A DNA stretch of 5,236 bases from Desulfobacterales bacterium (GCA_030149595.1 JASFBI010000177.1:1-5236), one strand, 5' to 3'. Positions 1 through 5,236 are shown, numbered from the stretch's first letter. Numbers and translations are program-made. Notes: generated by a model from the letters alone, not told the origin.

Positions 1-2
1 CT

Positions 3-515
3 AATATTTCGAATGAAAATCGGTTTAAAGTTGGTGATTTAGCTGTTTATCCTGCTCATGGGGTTGGGCAAATAGAGGCTGTCGAAAAAAAAGAGATTGG
101 CGGAGAAGAACACAGATTTTACATTATGAAAATTCTGGAAAATGATATGGTTATCATGATTCCTACTCAAAACGTTGATTCTGTAGGCCTGCGTGAAGTT
201 ATCGGCAGCAATGATCTTTATAAAGTCTTTGATATAATAAAAAATAAAAAAGATAGTCATATTGATAATCAAACCTGGAATCGGCGATATAGAGAATATA
301 TGGAGAAAATTAAAACAGGTTCTTTATTTGATGTTGCAGAAGTTTTTAGAGATCTTTTTCTGTTAAAATTGACAAAAGATCTCTCTTTTGGAGAGAGGAA
401 GTTGTTTGATACAGCCAAGGGGTTGTTGTTAAAAGAGATTAGCACCGCTCAAAACAGCAGTGAAGAAGCTGTTATGGAAGAGATTGAATCTATTTTTGAG
501 GAAGTAATATCCTGA
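3..515 (+). CDS. carD: CarD family transcriptional regulator, 5' end cut by window edge
   Basis: CarD proteins bind the RNA polymerase beta subunit through an N-terminal Tudor-like domain and stabilise the open complex through a helical C-terminal domain. The frame is open from base 3 and gives 170 visible residues. The start of the RNAP-interaction domain is clear at about residues 8-22 (FKVGDLAVYPAHGVGQ), and the strand-rich region continues to about residue 60. The rest is helical and charged (WNRRYREYMEKI, then VAEVFRDLFLL and LSFGERKLFDTAKGLL), as in the CarD C-terminal domain. The ATG at 126 is internal to the first domain and is not the start. No in-frame ATG, GTG or TTG lies before it, so the start is left of the window, probably by only a few codons given the usual family length of about 160-170 residues. 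The gene is followed after two bases by the rluD-like gene, so the two are probably co-transcribed and translationally coupled. Confidence 0.93.
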   Translation, partial: NISNENRFKVGDLAVYPAHGVGQIEAVEKKEIGGEEHRFYIMKILENDMVIMIPTQNVDSVGLREVIGSNDLYKVFDIIKNKKDSHIDNQTWNRRYREYMEKIKTGSLFDVAEVFRDLFLLKLTKDLSFGERKLFDTAKGLLLKEISTAQNSSEEAVMEEIESIFEEVIS

Positions 516-517
516 TA

Positions 518-1494
518 ATGGAAGAGATAAAAAGCTGGTTCTCTTTTAAAGTAAAAAAAGATGATGCAAAATTACGCTTGGAACACATTGTTACAGAAAA
601 GAATATAGACCTGAGCAGATCCTATGCATCATTAATTATTAAAAGCGGAAATATATTTGTTAACGGTAAAAATAAAAAACCTGGATATCGTGTTAAAACA
701 GGAGATTGTATCTCCGGTATTATTCCCTATAAAGAACCTTTGTATTTTCTACCGGAAAAAATAGATTTTGATATACTGTTTGAAGATTCTGACATACTGG
801 TAATTAATAAACCTGCAGGCCTTGTTGTTCATCCTGCTCCTGGAAACTGGACAGGTACACTTGTTAATGGCCTGTTGTATATATCTACTGATATCTGTAA
901 AGATAAAGATTATAAAGATATAAGACCAGGTATTGTTCATAGACTAGATAAAGATACTTCAGGTGTGCTTGTTACAGCTAAGAATGAATCAGCCTTAAGT
1001 AATCTTCTTTTGCAGTTTAAACAGAGAATCGTAAAAAAAAAATATCTGGCATATGTATATGGTAATTTTCAGGATAATAGAGGTATAATTGATTTTCCCC
1101 TTGGAAGAGACCCAAAAAACAGAAAAAAAATGTCCATATACAGTAAAAAAAAAAAACTGCTCATACCTTATGGACTCTTAAAAAACAGTACAGAGGAGTT
1201 GCTTTTTTAGAGGTTTCTATTAAAACCGGGCGTACTCATCAGATCAGAGTCCACTGTGCAGCAATAAACAGACCCATCGTAGGTGATGCTCTGTACTGCA
1301 CAAAGAAAATATCAAACTTTGTTGCAGATGATAAAAATTTAGTCGATTATTTATCATCTGTTAAAAGACAAATGCTCCACTCCTATGAACTTGAAATTGT
1401 GCATCCTGTTTCCGGCAGAAAAATGAGCTTCAGAGCGGCTATTCCTGATGATATGCTTGCATTGGATTTAAAACTTAATGAGACCTTTGAATAA
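518..1494 (+). CDS. rluD: 23S rRNA pseudouridine synthase, RluA family (RluD-like), interrupted by a frameshift
   Basis: RluA-family enzymes convert specific uridines of structured RNA to pseudouridine; RluD acts on 23S rRNA helix 69. The first frame gives 230 residues: an S4 RNA-binding domain at about 14-70 (SYASLIIKSGNIFVNG), NKPAGLVVHP at 97-106, and the catalytic motif HRLDKDTSG at 141-149 with Asp144 as nucleophile. After Ser209 the frame enters a 12-base A run (1145-1156) and soon reaches TAG at 1208-1210. The rest of the domain continues in the -1 frame from 1156: KKQYRGVAFLEV, then KTGRTHQIRVHC, VGDALY, QMLHSYELEIVHPVSG, and stop TAA at 1492-1494. With one extra A the protein is 325 residues, close to E. 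coli RluD. The -1 frame has TAA at 1144-1146, so the shift must fall after that. No separate start serves the 3' part. A GAGGAAG stretch at 498-504 is a possible but distant ribosome binding site. Which rRNA uridine is modified cannot be read from sequence. Confidence 0.9.
1145..1156 (+). other. A12 homopolymer at the rluD frameshift point
   Basis: A run of 12 A encodes Lys210-Lys213 of the first frame. Conserved RluA-family sequence continues in the -1 frame directly after it. The -1 frame carries TAA immediately before the run and the 0 frame stops at 1208-1210, so the frame change lies in or just after this run. One added A, in the DNA or through polymerase slippage in the mRNA, would restore the full protein. 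Other A runs lie close upstream (six and eight A at about 1114-1130) without breaking the frame. Confidence 0.8.
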
Positions 1495-1503
1495 TAACAA
1501 TTT

Positions 1504-1552
1504 AAAAAAAATGAAAGTTCAACGAACTTTAGTCGTTTGGACGAACTTTCAT
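1504..1552 (-). terminator. Intrinsic terminator between convergent rluD and ykgJ-like genes
   Basis: A perfect 10-bp inverted repeat, ATGAAAGTTC (1511-1520) and GAACTTTCAT (1543-1552), encloses 22 bases. Read on the minus strand it is followed by a run of eight T (A at 1504-1511), so it should end transcription of the ykgJ-like gene, whose stop is at 1562. Read on the plus strand it follows the rluD stop at 1494, but only a broken T tract comes after it (ATAAACTTTTTA), so plus-strand activity is probably weaker. A shorter alternative hairpin, 1514-1520 with 1524-1530, uses the same left arm. Confidence 0.75.
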
Positions 1553-1561
1553 ATAAACTTT

Positions 1562-2260
1562 TTACAGAAAAATTTCTTTGATGTCTGAACTTTGTATGGA
1601 TTGAATTATTGGCATTGCCTTGCTTTTATGTTCAGGGGGTATGAGCAGCATTTTAATTGGGAGATTGAAAAGAAGGTGTTTTTCAGGGGTAAAGGAAGAG
1701 TTATTAATACAGGAAAAAAGATGCTCTTCTTTTAATAAAAAAAGCAAAATATCCGTAAGGTTTCCGTATTTTCCGGGTATATCCATGTGCTCAACAAACT
1801 GAAAAAATATATAATTGACAGTGATAATAAATTTGTCCATATCAGCATAACCATTAATACTGCACACTTTTTTTGAAATCATGCTCCTGCATCCCATTGG
1901 TCTAACTGAATAGATAGTACATATACCATCTTGCAGGAATAGGCATTTGCCCCATTTCGGATCGTTTTCTTCATCAGGGGGGTTTTTTTTATCAGCACAT
2001 AGATCAGCAAGTCCGTTGGTGGTTATTTTTGGACGGTATTTTTTTAAATCAGAAAGCGACTGTAATTTTAAATATATCTCTTTTTTATTAAACCTGTTCA
2101 GAAATTTAATAATATTAAACCCTTCAAGGGTTGTCATGGTTACATTGCAGGTGCAACATGAAGAACAACTTTTTTTGCAGATAATGTCCTGTTGCTCTAT
2201 AATATCATCATGGAGTTTATACAATTGATTTAGAATGCAAAGCTTTTTTTCTATATCCAT
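1562..2260 (-). CDS. YkgJ family cysteine-cluster protein (CxxxCxxCC type)
   Basis: This 232-residue protein has the signature of the YkgJ/UPF0153 family of putative metal (Zn or Fe-S) binding proteins, whose biochemical role is mostly unknown. The N-terminal cluster is Cys28, Cys32, Cys35, Cys36, with an extra Cys38. The second half of the domain is GKCLFLQDGICTIYSVRPMGCR (shown here in part; Cys106, Cys114, Cys124), followed by Cys133. The motif IYSVRPMGCR at 116-125 is typical of the family. No signal peptide or membrane segment is seen, so it is likely cytoplasmic. The C-terminal 90 residues have no motif I recognise. The ATG at 2258-2260 is the first in frame, but no convincing Shine-Dalgarno sequence precedes it. 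The gene lies 65 bases downstream of tRNA-Lys on the same strand with no terminator visible between them, so read-through from the tRNA promoter is possible. It ends in front of the hairpin at 1504-1552. Family assignment is confident; function is not. Confidence 0.85.
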   Translation of the reverse strand: MDIEKKLCILNQLYKLHDDIIEQQDIICKKSCSSCCTCNVTMTTLEGFNIIKFLNRFNKKEIYLKLQSLSDLKKYRPKITTNGLADLCADKKNPPDEENDPKWGKCLFLQDGICTIYSVRPMGCRSMISKKVCSINGYADMDKFIITVNYIFFQFVEHMDIPGKYGNLTDILLFLLKEEHLFSCINNSSFTPEKHLLFNLPIKMLLIPPEHKSKAMPIIQSIQSSDIKEIFL

Positions 2261-2325
2261 GTTATAAATTTTTAGATGTAAAATTTTATATTAAGGCTAA
2301 ATTTTAACAGGTGGTAAATTATAAC

Positions 2326-2402
2326 TGGTGGGCCGTCGGGGAATCGAACCCCGAACCTACTGATTAAGAGTCAGGTGCTCTGCCTAGTTGAGCTAACGGC
2401 CC
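2326..2402 (-). tRNA. tRNA-Lys (anticodon CTT), CCA encoded
   Basis: On the minus strand the gene begins GGGCCGT and ends ACGGCCC-A-CCA, giving a 7-bp acceptor stem. The D arm is GCTC/GAGC with a loop containing GG. The anticodon loop is CTCTTAA, so the anticodon is CTT (reads AAG, Lys). The variable loop is five bases. The T arm is CGGGG-TTCGATT-CCCCG. The total is 77 bases including an encoded CCA at 2326-2328. One blemish is a C-U mismatch at the first pair of the anticodon stem (27-43). A minus-strand promoter lies just upstream. A second tRNA-Lys (TTT) must exist elsewhere to serve the many AAA codons. Confidence 0.97.
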
Positions 2403-2416
2403 ATAAAAACAAAATA

Positions 2417-2445
2417 CTTTTAACAAGTTTGCCTGCTGTTGTCAA
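2417..2445 (-). promoter_or_regulatory. Sigma-70-type promoter for tRNA-Lys
   Basis: On the minus strand a perfect -35 TTGACA (2440-2445) is followed by a 17-base spacer and TAAAAG (2417-2422) as -10, or TTAAAA with a 16-base spacer. The expected start point is near 2410, which would leave a leader of about eight bases before the mature tRNA 5' end at 2402. It sits between the stop of the kptA-like gene and the tRNA, so the tRNA, and perhaps the ykgJ-like gene beyond it, can be transcribed independently of kptA-like. Confidence 0.6.
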
Positions 2446-2474
2446 ATTTATTTTTTTAAAAACCAGATATTAAA

Positions 2475-3215
2475 TTATATCGGCCATATTTTCTCTTTTT
2501 CTTTTCGAATTCTTTTTTTATTATTTTTCCAGGAGCTGCCAGTACTTTTTTTTCTGCTTTTTGGGGATATATTTTTTATATCTTCCAACTGTTCTGTTAT
2601 AAATTTTTCATTCTTTCCAATCTGCTTTTCCTGTCTGTCTTTTTTAAAATTCTTTTTTTCTTTTAAGAGAACAGGGCCTCTAAAACATGTATTTGGGATA
2701 TGGCAGGTTGTATAGAACAGATCTCCATACACCATAGTTTCAATGTTATTTTTTTTAAGTTCATTTGTGTATACAGTTAGAAAAATCGGATTCTGATCAT
2801 ATCTTTTCCCCATTTTTACAGCTGCATCTTTTTCTGCATAAAGAATACACATCTGATTTATGGGAACAGATATTCCTTTTTCATTAATATGGTGGTATGC
2901 TTTTTTTTTTACACATAAAAACAAGAGCTTTGGAAGATTTTCTGCAATAACTGCAGCAGGAAGATTTGTTCTGTCTTCTGCACGAATAAGCTTGTCTGAA
3001 ATTTCAATACCTGCGGGGAAAATAGTTGTACATATTTCATTGATATGTGCAAGGTTAACATGGGGTAACTCTTTTTTTTCATTTAAGGCTTTTAACAGTT
3101 CCTTTATTTTAACATATCCATTTATATCAGGAATAAGTCCAAATTCATCAGGTCTTCTGCCAAGAACATAAAACAATAATTTTGCAAGTTTTTTTACTGA
3201 TTTTAGTCTGTCCAT
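2475..3215 (-). CDS. KptA/Tpt1-like (RNA 2'-phosphotransferase fold) protein with degenerate active site and basic tail
   Basis: KptA/Tpt1 enzymes move the 2'-phosphate of RNA to NAD. This 246-residue protein resembles the family by order and spacing of blocks. Residues 7-65 match the N-terminal winged-helix part (KKLAKLLFYVLGRRPDEFGL at 8-27, then NGYVKIKELLKAL at 32-44). Residues about 90-182 match the NAD-binding part, ending FYTTCHIPNTCFRGP. The catalytic signatures are changed: the LRHxP motif reads LGRRP (18-22), the GHS block reads DRT (81-83) after IRA, and the LYHGT block reads LFLCV (98-102). Residues 185-246 form a Lys/Arg-rich tail ending KKRIRKEKEKIWPI, absent from ordinary KptA and suggestive of nucleic-acid or ribosome binding. 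The first ATG (3213-3215) gives a sensible domain start but has only a weak AGAAG upstream at a long distance. The gene is divergent from hemL and upstream of tRNA-Lys. The fold is probable; catalysis is doubtful. The alignment is from memory. Confidence 0.72.
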   Translation of the reverse strand: MDRLKSVKKLAKLLFYVLGRRPDEFGLIPDINGYVKIKELLKALNEKKELPHVNLAHINEICTTIFPAGIEISDKLIRAEDRTNLPAAVIAENLPKLLFLCVKKKAYHHINEKGISVPINQMCILYAEKDAAVKMGKRYDQNPIFLTVYTNELKKNNIETMVYGDLFYTTCHIPNTCFRGPVLLKEKKNFKKDRQEKQIGKNEKFITEQLEDIKNISPKSRKKSTGSSWKNNKKRIRKEKEKIWPI

Positions 3216-3263
3216 ATTTTTTTACTTTTTTTAAACTTCTTTTAAGCACCTTTCTTGACCTTA

Positions 3264-3308
3264 TTTATCTATTTTGTTAGATAAAAAGTAAATATCGTAA
3301 AATTTACT
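3264..3308. promoter_or_regulatory. Two tandem dyads in the kptA-like/hemL divergent region
   Basis: TTTATCTA-N6-TAGATAAA (3264-3285) is a perfect 8-bp inverted repeat, and AGTAAAT-N8-ATTTACT (3287-3308) is a perfect 7-bp one. Each spans 22 bases and their centres are 23 bases apart. They overlap both hemL promoter candidates, so they could be operators. The region is very AT-rich, so chance dyads are a real alternative. I do not recognise either as the site of a known regulator. Confidence 0.35.
3274..3303 (+). promoter_or_regulatory. Candidate hemL promoter
   Basis: TTGTTA (3274-3279) and TAAAAT (3298-3303) are separated by 18 bases and would start transcription near 3310, leaving a leader of about 40 bases before the hemL ATG. 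A second option is TTGACC (3255-3260) with TAGATA (3278-3283) at 17 bases: a better -35 but a poorer -10. The two cannot be told apart by eye. Confidence 0.35.
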
Positions 3309-3350
3309 ATATAACAATTTGGAATTATTAAAATACTATTTGGGTGAAAA

Positions 3351-4627
3351 ATGAAACAGGAAAAATCTAATTTATTATATGAGGAATCTATAAAACGAAT
3401 TCCAGGTGGTGTCAACAGTCCTGTCAGGGCTTGTAAATCTGTTAACAGAACTCCTCTGTTTATTAAAAGAGCAGATGGCCCGTATATGTTTGATGAAGAT
3501 GGAAACATGTTTATAGACTATATAGGCTCATGGGGACCTATGATATTAGGACATAGAGATCCTGAGGTAATTGATGCTATAACATCTGTTCTAAAAAAAG
3601 GAACAAGCTTTGGGGCCCCTACAAACCTTGAAATAAAACTGGCAAGTATGATTATAGATGCCATAGACTCTGTTGAGATGGTTCGTATGGTAAACTCTGG
3701 AACCGAGGCTGCAATGAGTGCTGTTCGTCTTGCCAGAGGTTATACAGGCAGAGATACAATAATAAAGTTTGATGGCTGCTATCATGGCCATGCAGATACA
3801 TTTCTTGTTGAAGCAGGTTCCGGAGTAGCAACACTATCTATACCTGGCAGCCCTGGCGTTCCGGAGTCTATTATAAAACATACCATTTCTGTACCATATA
3901 ATAATATTGATGCTGTTGAAAAAATAATGGTGGAAAAAGGTAATACTGTTGCAGCTATTATTGTTGAACCGATTGCAGGAAACATGGGTATGGTTTTACC
4001 TGAAAAAGAGTTCCTTGGAAAACTCAGGAAACTTACCGCAAAAAATGGTACCCTTCTGATATTTGATGAGGTTATGACAGGTTTTAGAGTTGCACATGGA
4101 GGAGCTCAGGCTATTTATGAAGTTGAGCCGGATATTACCTGTCTTGGTAAAATTATAGGCGGCGGACTCCCTGTTGGAGCATATGGCGGCAAAAGAGAGA
4201 TAATGAGATATATAGCACCGGAAGGCCCTGTGTATCAGGCAGGAACTTTGTCTGGTAATCCAGTTGCCATGGCAGCTGGTATTGCAACACTCACAAAGCT
4301 TAAGCAGCCTGGTTTTTACGAAACTCTTTCTGAAAAAACAAATTATCTTGCAAGGGGATTGAGATCTGCTGCAAAAAAAGCCGGAGTAAAAGTTAAAATC
4401 TATACAACTGGTTCTATGTTAGGGCTTTTTTTTACAGAAAAAGAAGTTAATAATTTTGATGATGCAAAAAAATGTAATACAGATATGTTTGTAAAATATT
4501 ATACAAATATGCTCGACAGAGGGGTATATCTTGCACCATCAGCTTTTGAAGCTCTTTTGTTTCATCAGTTCACGGAAAAAATATTTTAGATAAAACCATT
4601 GAGGCAGCAGAAGAGTCTATGAAATAA
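3351..4627 (+). CDS. hemL: Glutamate-1-semialdehyde 2,1-aminomutase, with a frameshift near the C-terminus
   Basis: HemL is a PLP enzyme that converts glutamate-1-semialdehyde to 5-aminolevulinate in the C5 route to haem, sirohaem and other tetrapyrroles in the cytoplasm. The protein starts with the family signature IPGGVNSPVRA (17-27). It has NSGTEA (115-120) for cofactor phosphate, DGCYHGHAD (141-149), FDEVMTGFR (238-246) with the PLP-ring aspartate Asp239, and LGKIIGGGLPVGAYGG (265-280) with the Schiff-base Lys267. The 0 frame ends at TAG 4587-4589 as ALLFHQFTEKIF, which is not a HemL ending. In the -1 frame from 4556 the sequence reads FVSSVHGKNILDKTIEAAEE and ends at TAA 4625-4627, the normal family C-terminus. 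Restored length is 425 residues, against 426 in E. coli. The -1 frame has TGA at 4547-4549, which confines the lesion; family conservation points to the T run at 4555-4558. A GGTGA at 3343-3347 supports the ATG at 3351. The next gene is convergent, only 28 bases away, with no clear terminator between. Confidence 0.96.
4555..4558 (+). other. T4 run at the hemL frameshift point
   Basis: GCT CTT TTG should read GCT CTT TTT GTT to give the conserved EALFVSS ending of HemL, so one T appears to be missing. The -1 frame is closed by TGA at 4547-4549 and the 0 frame by TAG at 4587-4589, so the change lies between them. The codons CTT TTG do not form a canonical X_XXY_YYZ slippery site, which argues against programmed ribosomal frameshifting. 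Confidence 0.75.
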
Positions 4628-4655
4628 GTTGTTGAAATTTTCTCTTTAAGGTGAA

Positions 4656-4937
4656 TCAGGCGTTTTGATCTGTTATATTTGGATCGCTACCTGGAACAGC
4701 CCATACAATATTGGCCTTGTTAATTATGATTGTATTATTTTGCTTTCCCTGAATAGTGGCATCATACATAACAATAAAAGAGTTCTTTCCTTTTATGAAA
4801 AAGTCGCTTAATCTGTCTATTGCCACTGTTTCACTGTTTAAATTAACATTTCCATGGATGTTTGACCCGTCAACTGTTCTTATGGAAACATAATGGGATT
4901 TAATTTTTAATTTTTTGACTGTCTTTTTTTTATTCAT
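4656..4937 (-). CDS. Small DUF6812-like protein, function unknown
   Basis: This is a 93-residue protein. After a lysine-rich start (MNKKKTVKKLKIKSH) comes a compact beta-rich core at about 15-83: HYVSIRTVDGSNIHGNVNL, RLSDFFIKGKNSFIVMYDAT at 42-61, and TIIINKANIVWAVP at 69-82. The pattern of a short sequence specifying value or address, RLSDFF, then FIVMYDAT and a closing INKxxIVWA strand, matches small uncharacterised proteins I recall as DUF6812 from Desulfobacterota. An Sm-like barrel is plausible but inferred. There are no signal peptide, membrane segments or cysteines. The ATG at 4935-4937 has GGA eight bases upstream (minus strand), a weak ribosome binding site. It is convergent with hemL. 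The nearest good promoter lies about 165 bases upstream at 5103-5131, implying a long leader. The coding sequence is intact and uses strongly Lys- and Asn-rich, AT-biased codons like its neighbours. Confidence 0.8.
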   Translation of the reverse strand: MNKKKTVKKLKIKSHYVSIRTVDGSNIHGNVNLNSETVAIDRLSDFFIKGKNSFIVMYDATIQGKQNNTIIINKANIVWAVPGSDPNITDQNA

Positions 4938-5102
4938 ATGAATTCCATTTATTTAAAAGTTTTTATTAACCTTGGCGGAAAATTCTGGTTTTCTTTCAGA
5001 CACTATTTATGTGGAAGTTTATAGCAGTTTGAGAAATAATCTGCTTAGCATTGTAAAAAGTAATTTTTTAAATTATAAAAAATATTATTAAATTACTATT
5101 AA

Positions 5103-5131
5103 ATACTACATTAACTCTGTTTTTTCGTCAA
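5103..5131 (-). promoter_or_regulatory. Sigma-70-type promoter upstream of the DUF6812-like gene
   Basis: On the minus strand TTGACG (5126-5131) is separated by 17 bases from TAGTAT (5103-5108), a good match in a region with no gene. The expected start is near 5096, about 158 bases before the ATG at 4937. A perfect TATAAT is also present at 5072-5077 (minus) but without a good -35. The leader 4938-5096 holds only a possible 10-codon ORF without a ribosome binding site (ATG near 5054, minus strand), which I do not call as a gene. Confidence 0.45.
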
Positions 5132-5156
5132 TATCAAAAAACCTGTTTTTGATATT
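5130..5156. promoter_or_regulatory. Perfect 11-bp dyad abutting the minus-strand promoter
   Basis: AATATCAAAAA (5130-5140) and TTTTTGATATT (5146-5156) are perfect inverted repeats around ACCTG. The dyad overlaps the edge of the -35 box at 5126-5131 and is centred near -47 relative to the predicted start, a position typical of activator sites next to RNA polymerase. As RNA it would form a weak AU-rich hairpin; no U tract follows on the plus strand, so a terminator is less likely. Confidence 0.5.
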
Positions 5157-5170
5157 TTAAATAACATACA

Positions 5171-5188
5171 TGGCAGATTTATCTGCCA
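5171..5188. promoter_or_regulatory. Perfect palindrome TGGCAGAT-TT-ATCTGCCA, operator-like
   Basis: An 18-base site with perfect 8-bp arms stands out by its G+C in an otherwise very AT-rich stretch. It lies about 83 bases upstream of the predicted minus-strand start and 15 bases beyond the 5130-5156 dyad. It has no following T run on either strand, so it reads better as a dimeric regulator site than as a terminator. I do not recognise the regulator. It could serve a gene to the right of the window instead. Confidence 0.45.
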
Positions 5189-5192
5189 CAAC

Positions 5193-5236
5193 AAAAATTG
5201 AAACTTTCATGATTACGGTCTGTTGGACGGAGTTTC
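5193..5236 (-). terminator. Terminator-like hairpin cut by the right window edge
   Basis: GAAACT (5200-5205) and AGTTTC (5231-5236) are inverted repeats that may extend past the window. On the minus strand the right-hand arm is followed by CAATTTTTG, a short T tract, as expected for a terminator of a minus-strand gene lying to the right. It shares sequence and shape with the hairpin at 1504-1552, including GTC-N5-GAC at the apex. Confidence 0.45.

Noticed and set aside
126..515. CarD starting at the ATG at 126
   Set aside because: The frame is open to the window edge, and the 41 residues before this ATG contain the conserved CarD N-terminal domain, so this Met is internal.
749..940. Minus-strand ORF opposite the rluD-like gene
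   Set aside because: It lies entirely antisense to the conserved catalytic domain and shows no recognisable protein features.
1947..2228. Plus-strand ORFs opposite the ykgJ-like gene (also 1620-1802)
   Set aside because: Antisense to a clearly conserved cysteine-cluster gene; their composition is that of reverse-complemented coding sequence.
2466..2481. GATAT-N6-ATATC at the 3' end of the kptA-like gene as a terminator
   Set aside because: The stem is only five A-T-rich pairs and the T run is not directly adjacent; too weak to call.
2860..3171. Plus-strand ORF opposite the kptA-like gene
   Set aside because: Hydrophobic shadow ORF within a gene whose minus-strand product has recognisable domain blocks.
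3591..3985. Minus-strand ORFs opposite hemL
   Set aside because: They overlap each other and the highly conserved PLP-binding region; no family features.
4554..4560. Programmed -1 ribosomal frameshift in hemL
   Set aside because: The codons CTT TTG give no X_XXY_YYZ heptamer, re-pairing after a slip would be poor, and no obvious downstream stimulatory structure is seen.
4628..4655. Terminator between hemL and the DUF6812-like gene
   Set aside because: The 28-base gap contains no convincing inverted repeat with a T tract.
5036..5054. Leader peptide of ten codons upstream of the DUF6812-like gene
   Set aside because: No ribosome binding site, no codon bias suggesting attenuation, and such short ORFs are expected by chance.

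Overview
The window is AT-rich bacterial chromosome (my visual estimate is about one third G+C, with many long A and T runs). It carries six protein genes and one tRNA. The gene content (CarD-type regulator, RluA-family pseudouridine synthase, YkgJ-type cysteine-cluster protein, a KptA-like protein with a basic tail, HemL of the C5 haem pathway, a DUF6812-like small protein) looks most like a low-GC member of the Desulfobacterota (Desulfobacterales type). That placement is from family memory and was not tested. No phage, insertion sequence, CRISPR array or defence system is visible.

Layout. Bases 3-1494 (+) hold a tightly packed pair: carD, cut at its 5' end by the window edge, then a 23S rRNA pseudouridine synthase gene (rluD-like) two bases after the carD stop. 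A hairpin with an A/T tract at 1504-1552 separates this pair from a convergent minus-strand block: kptA-like (2475-3215), tRNA-Lys(CTT) (2326-2402) with its own promoter, and a ykgJ-like gene (1562-2260). hemL (3351-4627, +) diverges from the kptA-like gene across a 135-base intergenic stretch with two dyads. hemL converges on a small DUF6812-like gene (4656-4937, -). The last 299 bases hold no gene. They contain a good minus-strand promoter, two strong palindromes just upstream of it, and a terminator-like hairpin cut by the window edge.

Two genes, rluD-like and hemL, are each broken by an apparent loss of one base in a homopolymer (A12 at 1145-1156; T4 at 4555-4558). In both, the rest of the conserved protein continues in the -1 frame to a sensible stop. 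The true gene ends are therefore 1494 and 4627, not the first stops at 1210 and 4589. Sequence error, real mutation, or (for the A12 run only) transcriptional slippage are all possible.

No multi-gene novel system is evident. The genes are mostly housekeeping: transcription initiation, rRNA and tRNA, haem synthesis. The items most worth a second look are the KptA-like protein that has lost the family's catalytic signatures, the A12 frameshift in rluD, the two structurally related terminator hairpins at 1504-1552 and 5193-5236, and the palindrome-flanked promoter with a long leader in front of the DUF6812-like gene.
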